Source of the DNA: JAJFJD01 sp965228695
GTDB lineage: Bacteria > Pseudomonadota > Alphaproteobacteria > UBA8366
Direction: 5' to 3'
Assembly (NCBI GenBank): GCA_965228695.1
Contig: CBDDIB010000002.1
Coordinates: 3,100,001-3,164,000 of the forward strand
DNA length: 64,000 nt
Shown: positions 1 through 8,865 of the stretch, one piece after another
How the letters are laid out: the number at the start of each line of letters is the position of its first letter
Numbering within the stretch: position 1 is the first letter of the stretch
Notes under the pieces: generated by a model
What the model saw: only the letters and a program-made list of their open reading frames with translations
Database searches by the model: none
Told to the model about the DNA's origin: nothing
Translations under genes and position numbers: made by a program

Positions 1-728
1 AGCGAAACCGGTCGAGGCGGGATATTCTTCTTGAGGTCGATGATGCCCTCGGGCAGCGTTTCCACCGACAGGAAATGATACAAGCGCGGAAACGCCTCGG
101 TGCGGGGGAAAGGCATCACGTCTATGCCCGGTGTGGTCATCAGATCCTGGATAACCGATGTCTTGGCGCCGACGAAAAAGGCCGCATCGACATCGCCCGC
201 GACCAAAGCATTTGCGGCGGCCGCACCGCCGATGCGAAGGCGCTCGACGGCATCCTCGTGATAGGACAGCGAAAGCAGCGTCTCGACGAGAACGCCGGTC
301 CCGCTTCCTTTCGCGCCAATGGCGATTCGAAGACCGGCGAGGCCATTCGATGGCGACGGACGTTTGTCGGCCCGAATGAGCAACCAAAGCGGTTCTGGAT
401 ACAGGCTTGCCAGCGAGACGAGGTCGGGATGCTCATCCTTGTCCCCGATCCCACCCTGAAGGAAGGCGACGTCGACCGGGTCGTCTTCGCTGGCAAGAAG
501 CCGCAGGTTGTCCATCGAACCAGACGTTTCGACCAGTTTGACCTCGATGCCTTCGATGGCCAAGGCGGCTTTGAATTGTTTGCCATACGCGGCGTATGCC
601 CCGCCCGGTGAACCGGTTGCCAGGCGGATACTGGACGGCGGTGCGGGCCTTATGAAATAGGCGGCGACTGCGAAACCGGCGATAACCAACAGGACGAATG
701 GAGCGTAAACCTTGAAACCGTCCTTCAT
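1..728 (-). CDS. TAXI-family TRAP transporter solute-binding protein (3' end outside window)
   Basis: The minus strand is open from an ATG at 728 to the window edge, giving 242 codons without a stop. The product starts with a hydrophobic anchor (MKDGFKVYAPFVLLVIAGF...) and continues with the TAXI hallmark LATGSPGGAY, followed by repeated alpha/beta segments and the pattern VAFLQGGIGDKDEHPDLVSLASLYPEPLW. TAXI proteins (COG2358) bind organic acids or amino acids in the periplasm for TRAP permeases; the substrate cannot be read here. The cognate membrane subunit, if linked, lies outside the window. The gene is divergent from the phosphosulfolactate synthase gene with 260 bp between them, so a sulfonate or carboxylate substrate is conceivable but only inferred. 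The start is uncertain because no strong ribosome site is visible. Confidence 0.8.
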   Translation of the reverse strand, partial: MKDGFKVYAPFVLLVIAGFAVAAYFIRPAPPSSIRLATGSPGGAYAAYGKQFKAALAIEGIEVKLVETSGSMDNLRLLASEDDPVDVAFLQGGIGDKDEHPDLVSLASLYPEPLWLLIRADKRPSPSNGLAGLRIAIGAKGSGTGVLVETLLSLSYHEDAVERLRIGGAAAANALVAGDVDAAFFVGAKTSVIQDLMTTPGIDVMPFPRTEAFPRLYHFLSVETLPEGIIDLKKNIPPRPVS

Positions 729-988
729 TCCTTGACTTTCCCTGCAATTGTCGAGGCCGCACGCGCCCCGGCTCAAATCGATATTTCGTCCGCGGTATCC
801 GGATGTAGGGATACTAATTAGCGTTTGGCGATGGCGCCAGTCGGGGCGTCGGCGGCTGGGCGGTCAGCGGGGAAGCGATGGAATTCGGTGCGCGTGAAGG
901 TGTTCGGGTATACTCGTCGCGCGCCGATGGGGGTATTCCTGACGGCGTATTGACCACACCCTTCAACGACACCAACAAGAGAAGTGGT

Positions 989-1816
989 ATGAAGATTTCC
1001 GACCGGAGCATTCCCCAATACGAGCGGCTGGCGGCCCCGTCGCGTCCTGGTAAGCCGCGCAAGACCGGGCTGACCGCCATGATCGACATGGGGCCGACCG
1101 ATTTCGGCTGGACCGGGCCGAGCGGACTTCAGGACCTTTTGGAATATGGGTGCGATTTCATCGACTACGCCAAGATTTTCGCGGTCAACGGACTGATGTA
1201 TCCATCCGATCTGATCAAAAAGATCACCGCGCTCTACCGTGACTACGACGTGAAGCCGTTCTGCGGCGGCATCCTGTTCGAAACCGCATTCCAGCAGAAT
1301 GCGGTGGAAGAATTGATCACGCACTTGAAGCATATCGACGCCACGGCGCTCGAGATTTCCGAGAACTATCTGGAACTGTTGCCGGACGAGCGCCGCCGCG
1401 AGATCGGCCGCTTTCAAATGGCCGGTTTCGAGGTGATTTACGAGTTCGGACGGAAGGAGCCGACCGAACCCATCACGCTGGACTACATGGGGTCGGTGGT
1501 CGAGGAGATGATGGAGCTCGGCTGCGATCACGTCATCGTCGAGCAGAGCGAACTCGACATGCTGGCCGAGCAGTCGCCGGCGGATTACCAGGCCCTGCCT
1601 AAACAGCGTTGGTATCCGCATATCGTGATCGAGCCGGACCCGTACCGCTTTCCGGACCAGCATGTTCAGCTGATTCAGGAATTCGGCGCCGATGTCAGCT
1701 TGTGCAATGTGACGCCGGAACAGGTATTGCGCCTTGAAGGGTTCCGCCGCGGGATCGGGCGGCAGGTCCACTATTCCTATCTTCAGGACGCGCTGAAGCA
1801 GAAATCCGGCGGCTGA
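989..1816 (+). CDS. comA: Phosphosulfolactate synthase (ComA family)
   Basis: 275-residue TIM-barrel protein of the ComA/YitD family, which adds sulfite to phosphoenolpyruvate to make (2R)-O-phospho-3-sulfolactate. Supporting features are the N-terminal MIDMGPTDFGWTGPSGLQDL segment, DYAKIF, the CGGILFETAF loop typical of ComA (GGTLFE), and ALEISENYLELLP. The family is usually about 250-280 residues. I prefer ATG 989 over the upstream in-frame ATG 878, because the longer form adds 37 residues of non-family sequence and 989 is preceded by AGAAGTGG. The next gene starts 3 bp after the stop and encodes a ComC-like dehydrogenase, so the two are almost certainly cotranscribed. No ComB-type phosphatase is visible in the window. 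Assignment to the family is firm; the physiological role (sulfolactate production or another sulfonate) is inferred. Confidence 0.85.
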   Translation: MKISDRSIPQYERLAAPSRPGKPRKTGLTAMIDMGPTDFGWTGPSGLQDLLEYGCDFIDYAKIFAVNGLMYPSDLIKKITALYRDYDVKPFCGGILFETAFQQNAVEELITHLKHIDATALEISENYLELLPDERRREIGRFQMAGFEVIYEFGRKEPTEPITLDYMGSVVEEMMELGCDHVIVEQSELDMLAEQSPADYQALPKQRWYPHIVIEPDPYRFPDQHVQLIQEFGADVSLCNVTPEQVLRLEGFRRGIGRQVHYSYLQDALKQKSGG

Positions 1817-1819
1817 CGC

Positions 1820-2878
1820 ATGACCGAATTAATCCGTGTCGATGTCGAGGAAGCGCGCTCGCTGTGCATGGCGGCGTACCGGCGGCATGGCGTTCCGGCC
1901 GAGGACGCCGAGCGGGCGGCCGAGCAGTTCATCCTTTGCGATCTGCTGGGAATCCCGACCCACGGGCTGCGGCGGCTCAGCAACTATATCGGCCGTATCG
2001 AGATCGGCGGGATCAATCCGAAACCCACCATTCGTGTCTCGTCGCGACTGCCCGCGGTCGCCGTGGTCAATGGCGACGGCGGCCTCGGGACGGTGGTGGC
2101 CTCGCGCGGGCTGGAGGAGGGGATTCGGCGCGCGAAAGAGAACGGTATCGCCTATGTAAGCTGTATCAACAGCAACCATTTCGGCGGCAACGCCAGTTAT
2201 GGCTGGCAGGCGGCGGAAGCAGGCCTCGTCTGCATCTCGGGCAGCAACGGCACACCGACGATCGCGGCACCGGGCGGCAAGACGCCCGCGATCGGCAACA
2301 ATCCGATCGGCTACGCCGCGCCGGGGCCCGACGGCCGGCACTTCATCCTGGATATGGCGTTGAGCATCGCGTCGCGCGGCAAGCTGCGCGCCATGCGGGA
2401 GAAGGGCGAACCGATCCCGGAAGGCGTCGCCCTGGATAAGGACGGCCTGCCGACGACCGACGCGGGCGCGGCGCTGGACGGGTTCGTGCTGCCGATCGGA
2501 GGACACAAGGGATACGGGCTGGCGACGGCGATCGATATTCTGTCCGCCGTGCTCGGCGGCGGCGGGATCGGACCCGGCATCAGGCATCAGTTTAAGCAGC
2601 CCGACCAACCCTCTAACGTGTCACACTTTTTCCTTCTGATTGATCCGGCGGCCACGGTGGGGCGGGATGCCTTTCAGCAGAACATCCTGGATTTCGCCGA
2701 GTGGATTCACGCCCAGCCGTCGGTCGACCCTTCGACGCCGGGGCGGTTGCCGGGCGAGGGCGCGTCGGAACGCCTCGCCCGCAATAGGACGGACGGGATT
2801 CCCATGACACCGGCCGAGTACGACCGGTTGCGCGGACTCGCCGATGGGTCACTGTCGGGTGTCGTGCCGGTATCCTAA
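1820..2878 (+). CDS. Malate/L-lactate/sulfolactate dehydrogenase family (LDH2/ComC) oxidoreductase
   Basis: 352-residue member of the LDH2_YlbC family of NAD(P)-dependent 2-hydroxyacid dehydrogenases, unrelated to classical Rossmann lactate dehydrogenases. It carries HGLRRLSNYIGRIEIGGINP near the N-terminus, the active-site region INSNHFGGNASYGWQAA around residue 115, the IAAPGGKTPAIGNNPIGYA nucleotide-binding stretch and GGHKGYGLATAIDILSAVLGG. Family members include ComC, the L-sulfolactate dehydrogenase of coenzyme M biosynthesis. Placement 3 bp behind a ComA-type synthase makes sulfolactate/sulfopyruvate the best substrate guess, but malate, lactate or ureidoglycolate cannot be excluded from sequence alone. 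The gene ends 9 bp before the convergent gamma-glutamyltransferase gene. Confidence 0.85.
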   Translation: MTELIRVDVEEARSLCMAAYRRHGVPAEDAERAAEQFILCDLLGIPTHGLRRLSNYIGRIEIGGINPKPTIRVSSRLPAVAVVNGDGGLGTVVASRGLEEGIRRAKENGIAYVSCINSNHFGGNASYGWQAAEAGLVCISGSNGTPTIAAPGGKTPAIGNNPIGYAAPGPDGRHFILDMALSIASRGKLRAMREKGEPIPEGVALDKDGLPTTDAGAALDGFVLPIGGHKGYGLATAIDILSAVLGGGGIGPGIRHQFKQPDQPSNVSHFFLLIDPAATVGRDAFQQNILDFAEWIHAQPSVDPSTPGRLPGEGASERLARNRTDGIPMTPAEYDRLRGLADGSLSGVVPVS

Positions 2879-2887
2879 AAGTTCCCG

Positions 2888-4477
<1,590 letters not shown>

Positions 4478-4543
4478 AAGGGGAGTGTTCCGCGAATCGG
4501 CGGCAGGGGCAAGGCCTGGATGCTGTAGCGTGGTTCCGCGGCG

Positions 4544-5382
4544 CTAGGCCAACAAGGGCGCGTAGTCGTCGAGCCGCCGCAGTATCTCGTCCCGACCCGC
4601 GGAGGGCAGCCCCAGCAGCCCGCGCGCGATGCCCGCCTCGGCGCAGCGGTCCAAAGCCGATTTGTCGGCGGGCGCGCGGAAGACGGTGACCGACAGGGTC
4701 GACATGTCCCGTCCGGCTTCGTCGGCGGCGTTCCGCAGGCGTGTCATGGTTTCGACCGGGTCGAAGCCGTCGCCGGCGCGGGGAAACCAGCCGTCGCAGA
4801 ATTCGACCACACGGTTCAGCGTATAATCTGTTTCGCCGCCGAGGATGACCGGCGGATGCGGGGTCTGGACCGGTTTCGGATACGACCAGACCGGGTCGAA
4901 ATCGACCATGTCGCCGTGGAATTCAGCCTCTTCCTCGGTCCAGAGCGCCTTCATCGCCAGTACGCGCTCGCGCAGCAGCTTGAAACGCGTCTTGTACCGG
5001 GCGCCGTGGTTCTCCATCTCGTCCACGTTCCAGCCGCCGCCGATGCCGAAGATGAAACGGCCGCCGGACAGCCGGTCGAGGCTGGCGACGCATTTGGCCG
5101 TCACCAGGGGGTCGCGCTGCGGTACCAGGCAGATGCCGGTGCCGACCTGCAGGGTTTTGGTCGCCGCCGCGGCGAAGGACAGCGACACGAAGGGATCGTA
5201 GGTGTGTTTGTATTCCTTGGGCAGTTCCTGATCGCCCCCGGAAACGGCGTCTTACGGCTCGTCGGGATATGGGTGTGTTCCGGCACGAACAGCGAGCCGA
5301 AGCCGCGGTCCTCCAGCTCCCGGGCGAGTTCAGAGATATCGATGGCGTAATCCGTCGAAAAGATAAAGACGCCAAGCTGCAT
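4544..5382 (-). pseudogene. LLM-class (F420/FMN) flavin-dependent oxidoreductase, one frameshift
   Basis: Two reading frames together make one luciferase-like monooxygenase of about 280 residues. The first runs from ATG 5382, after a good GGAGGAAAC ribosome site, through MQLGVFIFSTDYAIDISELA and ELEDRGFGSLFVPEHTHIPT. The second, after a shift near 5235, reads QELPKEYKHTYDPFVSLSFA, GTGICLVPQRDPLVTAK and RLSGGRFIFGIGGGWNVDEM to the stop at 4544. The frames join if one G is restored in the G run complementary to the five C at 5235-5239, so a one-base deletion in a homopolymer explains the break. Such TIM-barrel enzymes oxidise small organic substrates with reduced flavin or F420; the substrate is unknown. 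No other damage is seen, so recent mutation or a sequence error are both possible. Confidence 0.8.
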
Positions 5383-5401
5383 GACCTGTTTCCTCCGTGA
5401 A

Positions 5402-6131
5402 TTAGAGCGCCGGATCGTCGAGCCCGGCCTCCGCAAATCCCTTCTGCCGCAAATGGCAACTATCGCACGTGCCGCACGGGCGCGGCCCGGCATTGTAACA
5501 GCTCCACGTCAGGTGAAGCGGGGCGTCGAGGTCGGCCGCCATCCGCACGATGTCGGCCTTCGTCTTATCGATCAACGGCGTCTCGATCCGAATCGGCAAA
5601 CCGTAATGGGTACCGATCTTGCTGCCGAGGCGTAGTGTCTCGGCCGCGGCGGCGTAAAAATCGGGCCGGCAATCGGGGTAGCCGCTGTAATCCAGCGCGT
5701 TCGCGGCGATATAGAGCACCGGCGTGATGTCTTCGGGCGGTACGCCGTCATTCTCGATCCGGCGCAGTACGATGCTCTCCAGCTGCGCCGCGGCCAGCGT
5801 CAGGAAGAAGGTATTGCGCAGCGGCACATAGGTGATCGGAAACATCCTCGGACATCTGGTCCGTATCGCGGTTTTCCGGCAGGTCGAATCGATCCGCGTC
5901 GGTCAGGGCGGAATGGGACGCGAGGGTGCCGTAGAAGCGGACATCCGCGACCTGATGATCGAGCCCCAAATGGGTTGCGACCCGGTCCGCGGCGTCGAGC
6001 TCGCGGCGGTGGCGCTGTCCATAGTCCAGGCTCAACGCCGCCAGGGCGTCGCACTCGCGTTGCGCGACACAGGCCAACGTCGTGGAATCGAGGCCGCCCG
6101 ACAGCAGGATCTGTCCGATGCGATGGGGCAC
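5402..6131 (-). pseudogene. queC: 7-cyano-7-deazaguanine synthase QueC, one frameshift
   Basis: QueC converts 7-carboxy-7-deazaguanine to preQ0 with ATP and ammonia, for queuosine in tRNA. The N-terminal part (from GTG 6131) has the PP-loop motif LLSGGLDSTTLA and LDYGQRHRREL. The C-terminal part, in another frame, has FPITYVPLRNTFFLTLAA, ALDYSGYPDCRPDFY and the zinc-binding CYNAGPRPCGTCDSC. The frames change between 5843 and 5850; removing one of the two C at 5846-5847 gives a continuous QueC of about 240 residues, so this is a single-base insertion. It lies 10 bp downstream of the VUT-family transporter gene, matching a preQ0 synthesis and uptake unit. Either a recently inactivated gene or a sequence error. 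Confidence 0.85.
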
Positions 6132-6141
6132 GCGCGTGCCC

Positions 6142-6636
6142 TCAGCGGTCCGAACTGGGCGCGAACCGGCGCCGAAGGAACCACAGCACTGCGACGGCGA
6201 GCAGGGTCATCCACGCCTTGCCGACCACCTGGCCCGGCAGGTATTTCAGGCTGCCGAAGGCGAGTGTCAGGAAGATGATGCTGTCGGCTACCAAGCCCAC
6301 GACATTCGATGCGATGACCGCGCCGATCCAGTTTCGTTTGCGCAATGGCGTATAGACCGCGAAATCGAGCAGTTCCGAGATCAGGAAGGCGACACCGCTG
6401 GCGACCGCGAACTTGGTCGAGACGAGGCCGGAGATCACCGCGCCGACGACGATGGCGCCTGCGATCCAACCCCGGCCCAGCCGTTCCTGCGCCAAGTCGC
6501 GAAAGGTGAAGGCCAGCCCGGCGAAGTAAACGCCGGCGGGTGCGATCAAATCCGGGCCGACCGGGACCAGGCCATAGGTCTCGATAGACCAGTTGGCGAG
6601 AAAGATCGTCGCGATGAAGAGAATCAAATACGGCAC
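6142..6636 (-). CDS. VUT-family queuosine precursor (preQ0/preQ1) transporter
   Basis: 164-residue membrane protein with about five or six hydrophobic helices, for instance PYLILFIATIFLANWSIETY, SGLVSTKFAVASGVAFLISE, GAVIASNVVGLVADSIIFL and MTLLAVAVLWFLRRRF. The charged loop FRDLAQERLGRGW is typical of the vitamin-uptake-transporter (VUT/YhhQ) group, whose members import queuosine precursors. The start is taken as GTG 6636 (reads MPYLILF), because upstream codons in this frame are not conserved-looking; the ribosome site is weak. The neighbour 10 bp downstream is queC, which supports the queuosine role. The upstream neighbour is the phosphotransacylase gene, 83 bp away. Unlike its two neighbours, this gene has no frameshift. 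Confidence 0.8.
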   Translation of the reverse strand: MPYLILFIATIFLANWSIETYGLVPVGPDLIAPAGVYFAGLAFTFRDLAQERLGRGWIAGAIVVGAVISGLVSTKFAVASGVAFLISELLDFAVYTPLRKRNWIGAVIASNVVGLVADSIIFLTLAFGSLKYLPGQVVGKAWMTLLAVAVLWFLRRRFAPSSDR

Positions 6637-6719
6637 GTGCGGTATTTTCCCGGCGGGTGATCCTGAGTGGGCGGTGACGCCGGTTTTAAACCCTCGGCGC
6701 AGGGGCGCAATAGCCGATA

Positions 6720-7638
6720 TCAGGGCCGTTGCGCAAGGACCGAGGCGATGGCGGCCGAGGCGAGCCGGGCCTCCGGCGGATCGGCGCGGCTGGTCAGGAT
6801 CGCCGGAACCTTGGCCCCCATGACGACGCCGGCGGCGCAGGCGCTCATGAAATAGACCATCATCTTGAACAGCACATTGCCGGTCTCGATCGTTGGCACC
6901 AACAGGATGTCCGCATGGCCCGCCACGGGATGGTCGATCCCTTTGAGCGTCGCGGCGTCCGGCGAAACGGCATTGTCGAAGGCGAGGGGGCCGTAGACCG
7001 ATGCATTTGGGATTTTCGAAACGGCGCGTGCGGTGATCTCGGCGGCGTCCAGGGTCGAGGGCATTGTCTCGGTCGCTTCCTCGCTGGCCGAAAGGACCGC
7101 GACCTTCGGGTTTTCGATACCGAGCGCGATGGCGAGGTCGACCGCATTCGCCGCCGCCTGCAGGCGGGTCTCGATATCCGGGGCCACGTTGATCGCGGCG
7201 TCGGTGATCAGCAAGGCCGTGTCGTCGTCGGGCACGGTCATGTGGGAAGACATGCGTGAGGCGGCGGCCCGTCCGGAGGCCGGAGTCCCGGCTGAGAATG
7301 CCGCGCACGAAGGCGTCGGTGTGGATGTGCCCTTTCATCAGGGCGTCCGCGGCCCCGTCGCCGCAAAGTTTCGCGGCCGTCATGCCGGCCGATGCCTCGT
7401 CGGGTGCAGCGACGGTCTCGAACCCGCCGACATCCCAGCCTATCCGATCGGCGGCCGCCGCGATGGCGTCGCGGTCGCCGACCAACACGGGTTCCATCAG
7501 CCCGGCATCGACGGCGAGGCGGGTGCTTTCCAGGGGCAGATCGGCCCCCGCGTTGGCGATCGCCGTTCGGACCGGCTGCGTCGATTGGGCGCGCGCCAAC
7601 AGGGCAGGCGGGCACTGGAAGGGTCGGCGGCTCAACAT
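6720..7638 (-). pseudogene. pta: Phosphate acetyl/butyryltransferase (Pta-like), one frameshift
   Basis: A phosphotransacylase of about 305 residues of the short PTA_PTB type, which interconverts acetyl phosphate and acetyl-CoA. The first frame runs from ATG 7638 (MLSRRPFQCPPALLARAQST) through DGAADALMKGHIHTDAFV and RRLTHVF. The rest is in a second frame: HMTVPDDDTALLITDAAINV, AVDLAIALGIENPKVAVLSA and ADILLVPTIETGNVLFKMMV. Deleting one G of the GGG at 7244-7246 joins them exactly (THVFHMTVP). The gene begins 2 bp after the IclR regulator gene, and the divergent gene is xsc, whose product makes acetyl phosphate; Pta is the known next step in sulfoacetaldehyde use. If the frameshift is real, this step must be served by another gene. 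Confidence 0.85.
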
Positions 7639-7640
7639 GG

Positions 7641-8453
7641 TCAGGCGGGGGCGCCGAGGACCCGGCTCAGCCGCTCGGCCGCGTTGCGAAGGACCGGGAT
7701 GCATCCGCGTATCTTCTCCGCGTCCAGGCGTGGCTGCGGTGCATGGATCGCGAGGGCGGCGGCGAACCGGCCCGTGCGTTCCGGGTCCGGCACCGGTACG
7801 GCAAGCCCGACAAGGCCCACCATGTATTCCTGGTCGTTCACCGCCACGCCTTCGGCGCGAATTTGCTGCAGTTCCTTTTCCAACGTCTGCGGATCGGTCA
7901 GGGTCTGTTCGGTGAACCGTTGCAGCTCGCCGGCCGCGTAGATCTTTTCGCGGGCGCGTTTGGTCATCTGGCTGAGAAACAGCTTGCCCATCGCCGAGCA
8001 ATGGAGCGGCACGTGGCTCCCGACGGAGAGTTGCAGGCGCAGCGGCCAATGAGTCTCGACCCGGTCGAGATAGACCACCTGGTTGCCGTCGAGAATACCC
8101 AGATTGCAGGTCTCCCCAGTCTCCTCGGCCAATGACTGCAGGACCGCGTGACGTGGCGCGCGCTGGGCCGACGCCATCAAAGTATCGATGGCGAGCGTGT
8201 TGAGCCGCGGGCCGATGGTGAATTGCTTACCCGACGGTTCGCGCGCGAGGAGGCCCTCGGTTTCGAGCCGGCTGGCCAGGCGATGCACCGTCGGTTTCGG
8301 CAGGTCGAGGCGGTCCGCTATTTGCGCCAGGCTCATCGGCCGGGTCTGCGACACGATCATCTCCAGCAGCGCGAAGGTTCGCTGCACCGCCGAGCTGCGC
8401 TCGCCGCGTCCGTTTGCTCGGCGCGTGGTGTCGGTGCGATCGGCTTCGGGCAT
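7641..8453 (-). CDS. IclR-family transcriptional regulator
   Basis: 270-residue IclR regulator. The N-terminal winged helix-turn-helix is visible as SSAVQRTFALLEMIVSQTRP and MSLAQIADRLDLPKPTVHRL, followed by the effector domain with GDHV-like SVGSHVPLHCSAMGKLFLSQ and the C-terminal LAVPVPDPERTGRFAAALAI. ATG 8453 is preferred over the ATG at 8594 because it follows GAGGA at a normal distance and the additional 47 residues are not IclR-like. It is divergent from xsc across 412 bp and is followed 2 bp later by pta, so it is probably the local regulator of sulfoacetaldehyde metabolism and may control its own operon. The effector is not known. Confidence 0.9.
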   Translation of the reverse strand: MPEADRTDTTRRANGRGERSSAVQRTFALLEMIVSQTRPMSLAQIADRLDLPKPTVHRLASRLETEGLLAREPSGKQFTIGPRLNTLAIDTLMASAQRAPRHAVLQSLAEETGETCNLGILDGNQVVYLDRVETHWPLRLQLSVGSHVPLHCSAMGKLFLSQMTKRAREKIYAAGELQRFTEQTLTDPQTLEKELQQIRAEGVAVNDQEYMVGLVGLAVPVPDPERTGRFAAALAIHAPQPRLDAEKIRGCIPVLRNAAERLSRVLGAPA

Positions 8454-8865
8454 CGGTGTCCTCGTTGCATGGTCCCGGCGGGCGCTCACGGCTGCGTCAG
8501 GCCCCGCCGACACTCTGTTTAGCATGCTGCGGGGCGGCTGCGGTGTGAACAATCCACAACTTTTTTTCCATGAGATGACAATTTGAGTCGACAAGCAACG
8601 CTTTTTTTGAGACGAATTGTACCGTTAAATGAAATAACGACAGTTTTGCGCAAGCAAACGGGGGAGGATGAGTGCCACGGCGCGGTGCTCTCGATCGAGA
8701 CAAACGCGTTCTTCCAGATTAAGGCGTGCGGGCCGGGCAAGGGGCGCCCGGCACGTGTGGGCACGGATGGCATTCCTGAACCTCTGAGCAGTCAAGACCG
8801 AATGGGCTGATCGATGCTCTAGGGCCGTGGGGTCCGGGCAGGGATCGTAAGAGAAAGGAAAGACC
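8454..8865. promoter_or_regulatory. Divergent control region between iclR and xsc
   Basis: This 412-bp stretch holds no gene. It is clearly richer in A and T than its surroundings between about 8560 and 8660, with two T runs, as expected for a pair of divergent promoters. The clearest element inside it is the inverted repeat at 8623-8639. The xsc ribosome site AGGAAAG lies at the right end. Confidence 0.6.
8623..8639. promoter_or_regulatory. Inverted repeat, candidate IclR operator
   Basis: CGTTA-AATGAAA-TAACG, a perfect 5-bp inverted repeat with a 7-bp AT-rich spacer. It sits in the AT-rich core of the iclR-xsc intergenic region, 226 bp before the xsc start. IclR proteins bind short palindromes of about this size; a functional link is inferred. 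Confidence 0.4.

Noticed and set aside
818..1771. Long open frame on the minus strand opposite comA
   Set aside because: Antisense shadow of a clear family gene; composition is rich in Arg/His/Gln without any recognisable domain.
6637..6719. preQ1 riboswitch before the VUT/queC genes
   Set aside because: I could not find the short H-type pseudoknot pattern with an A-rich tail before the ribosome site; the region is short and GC-rich.
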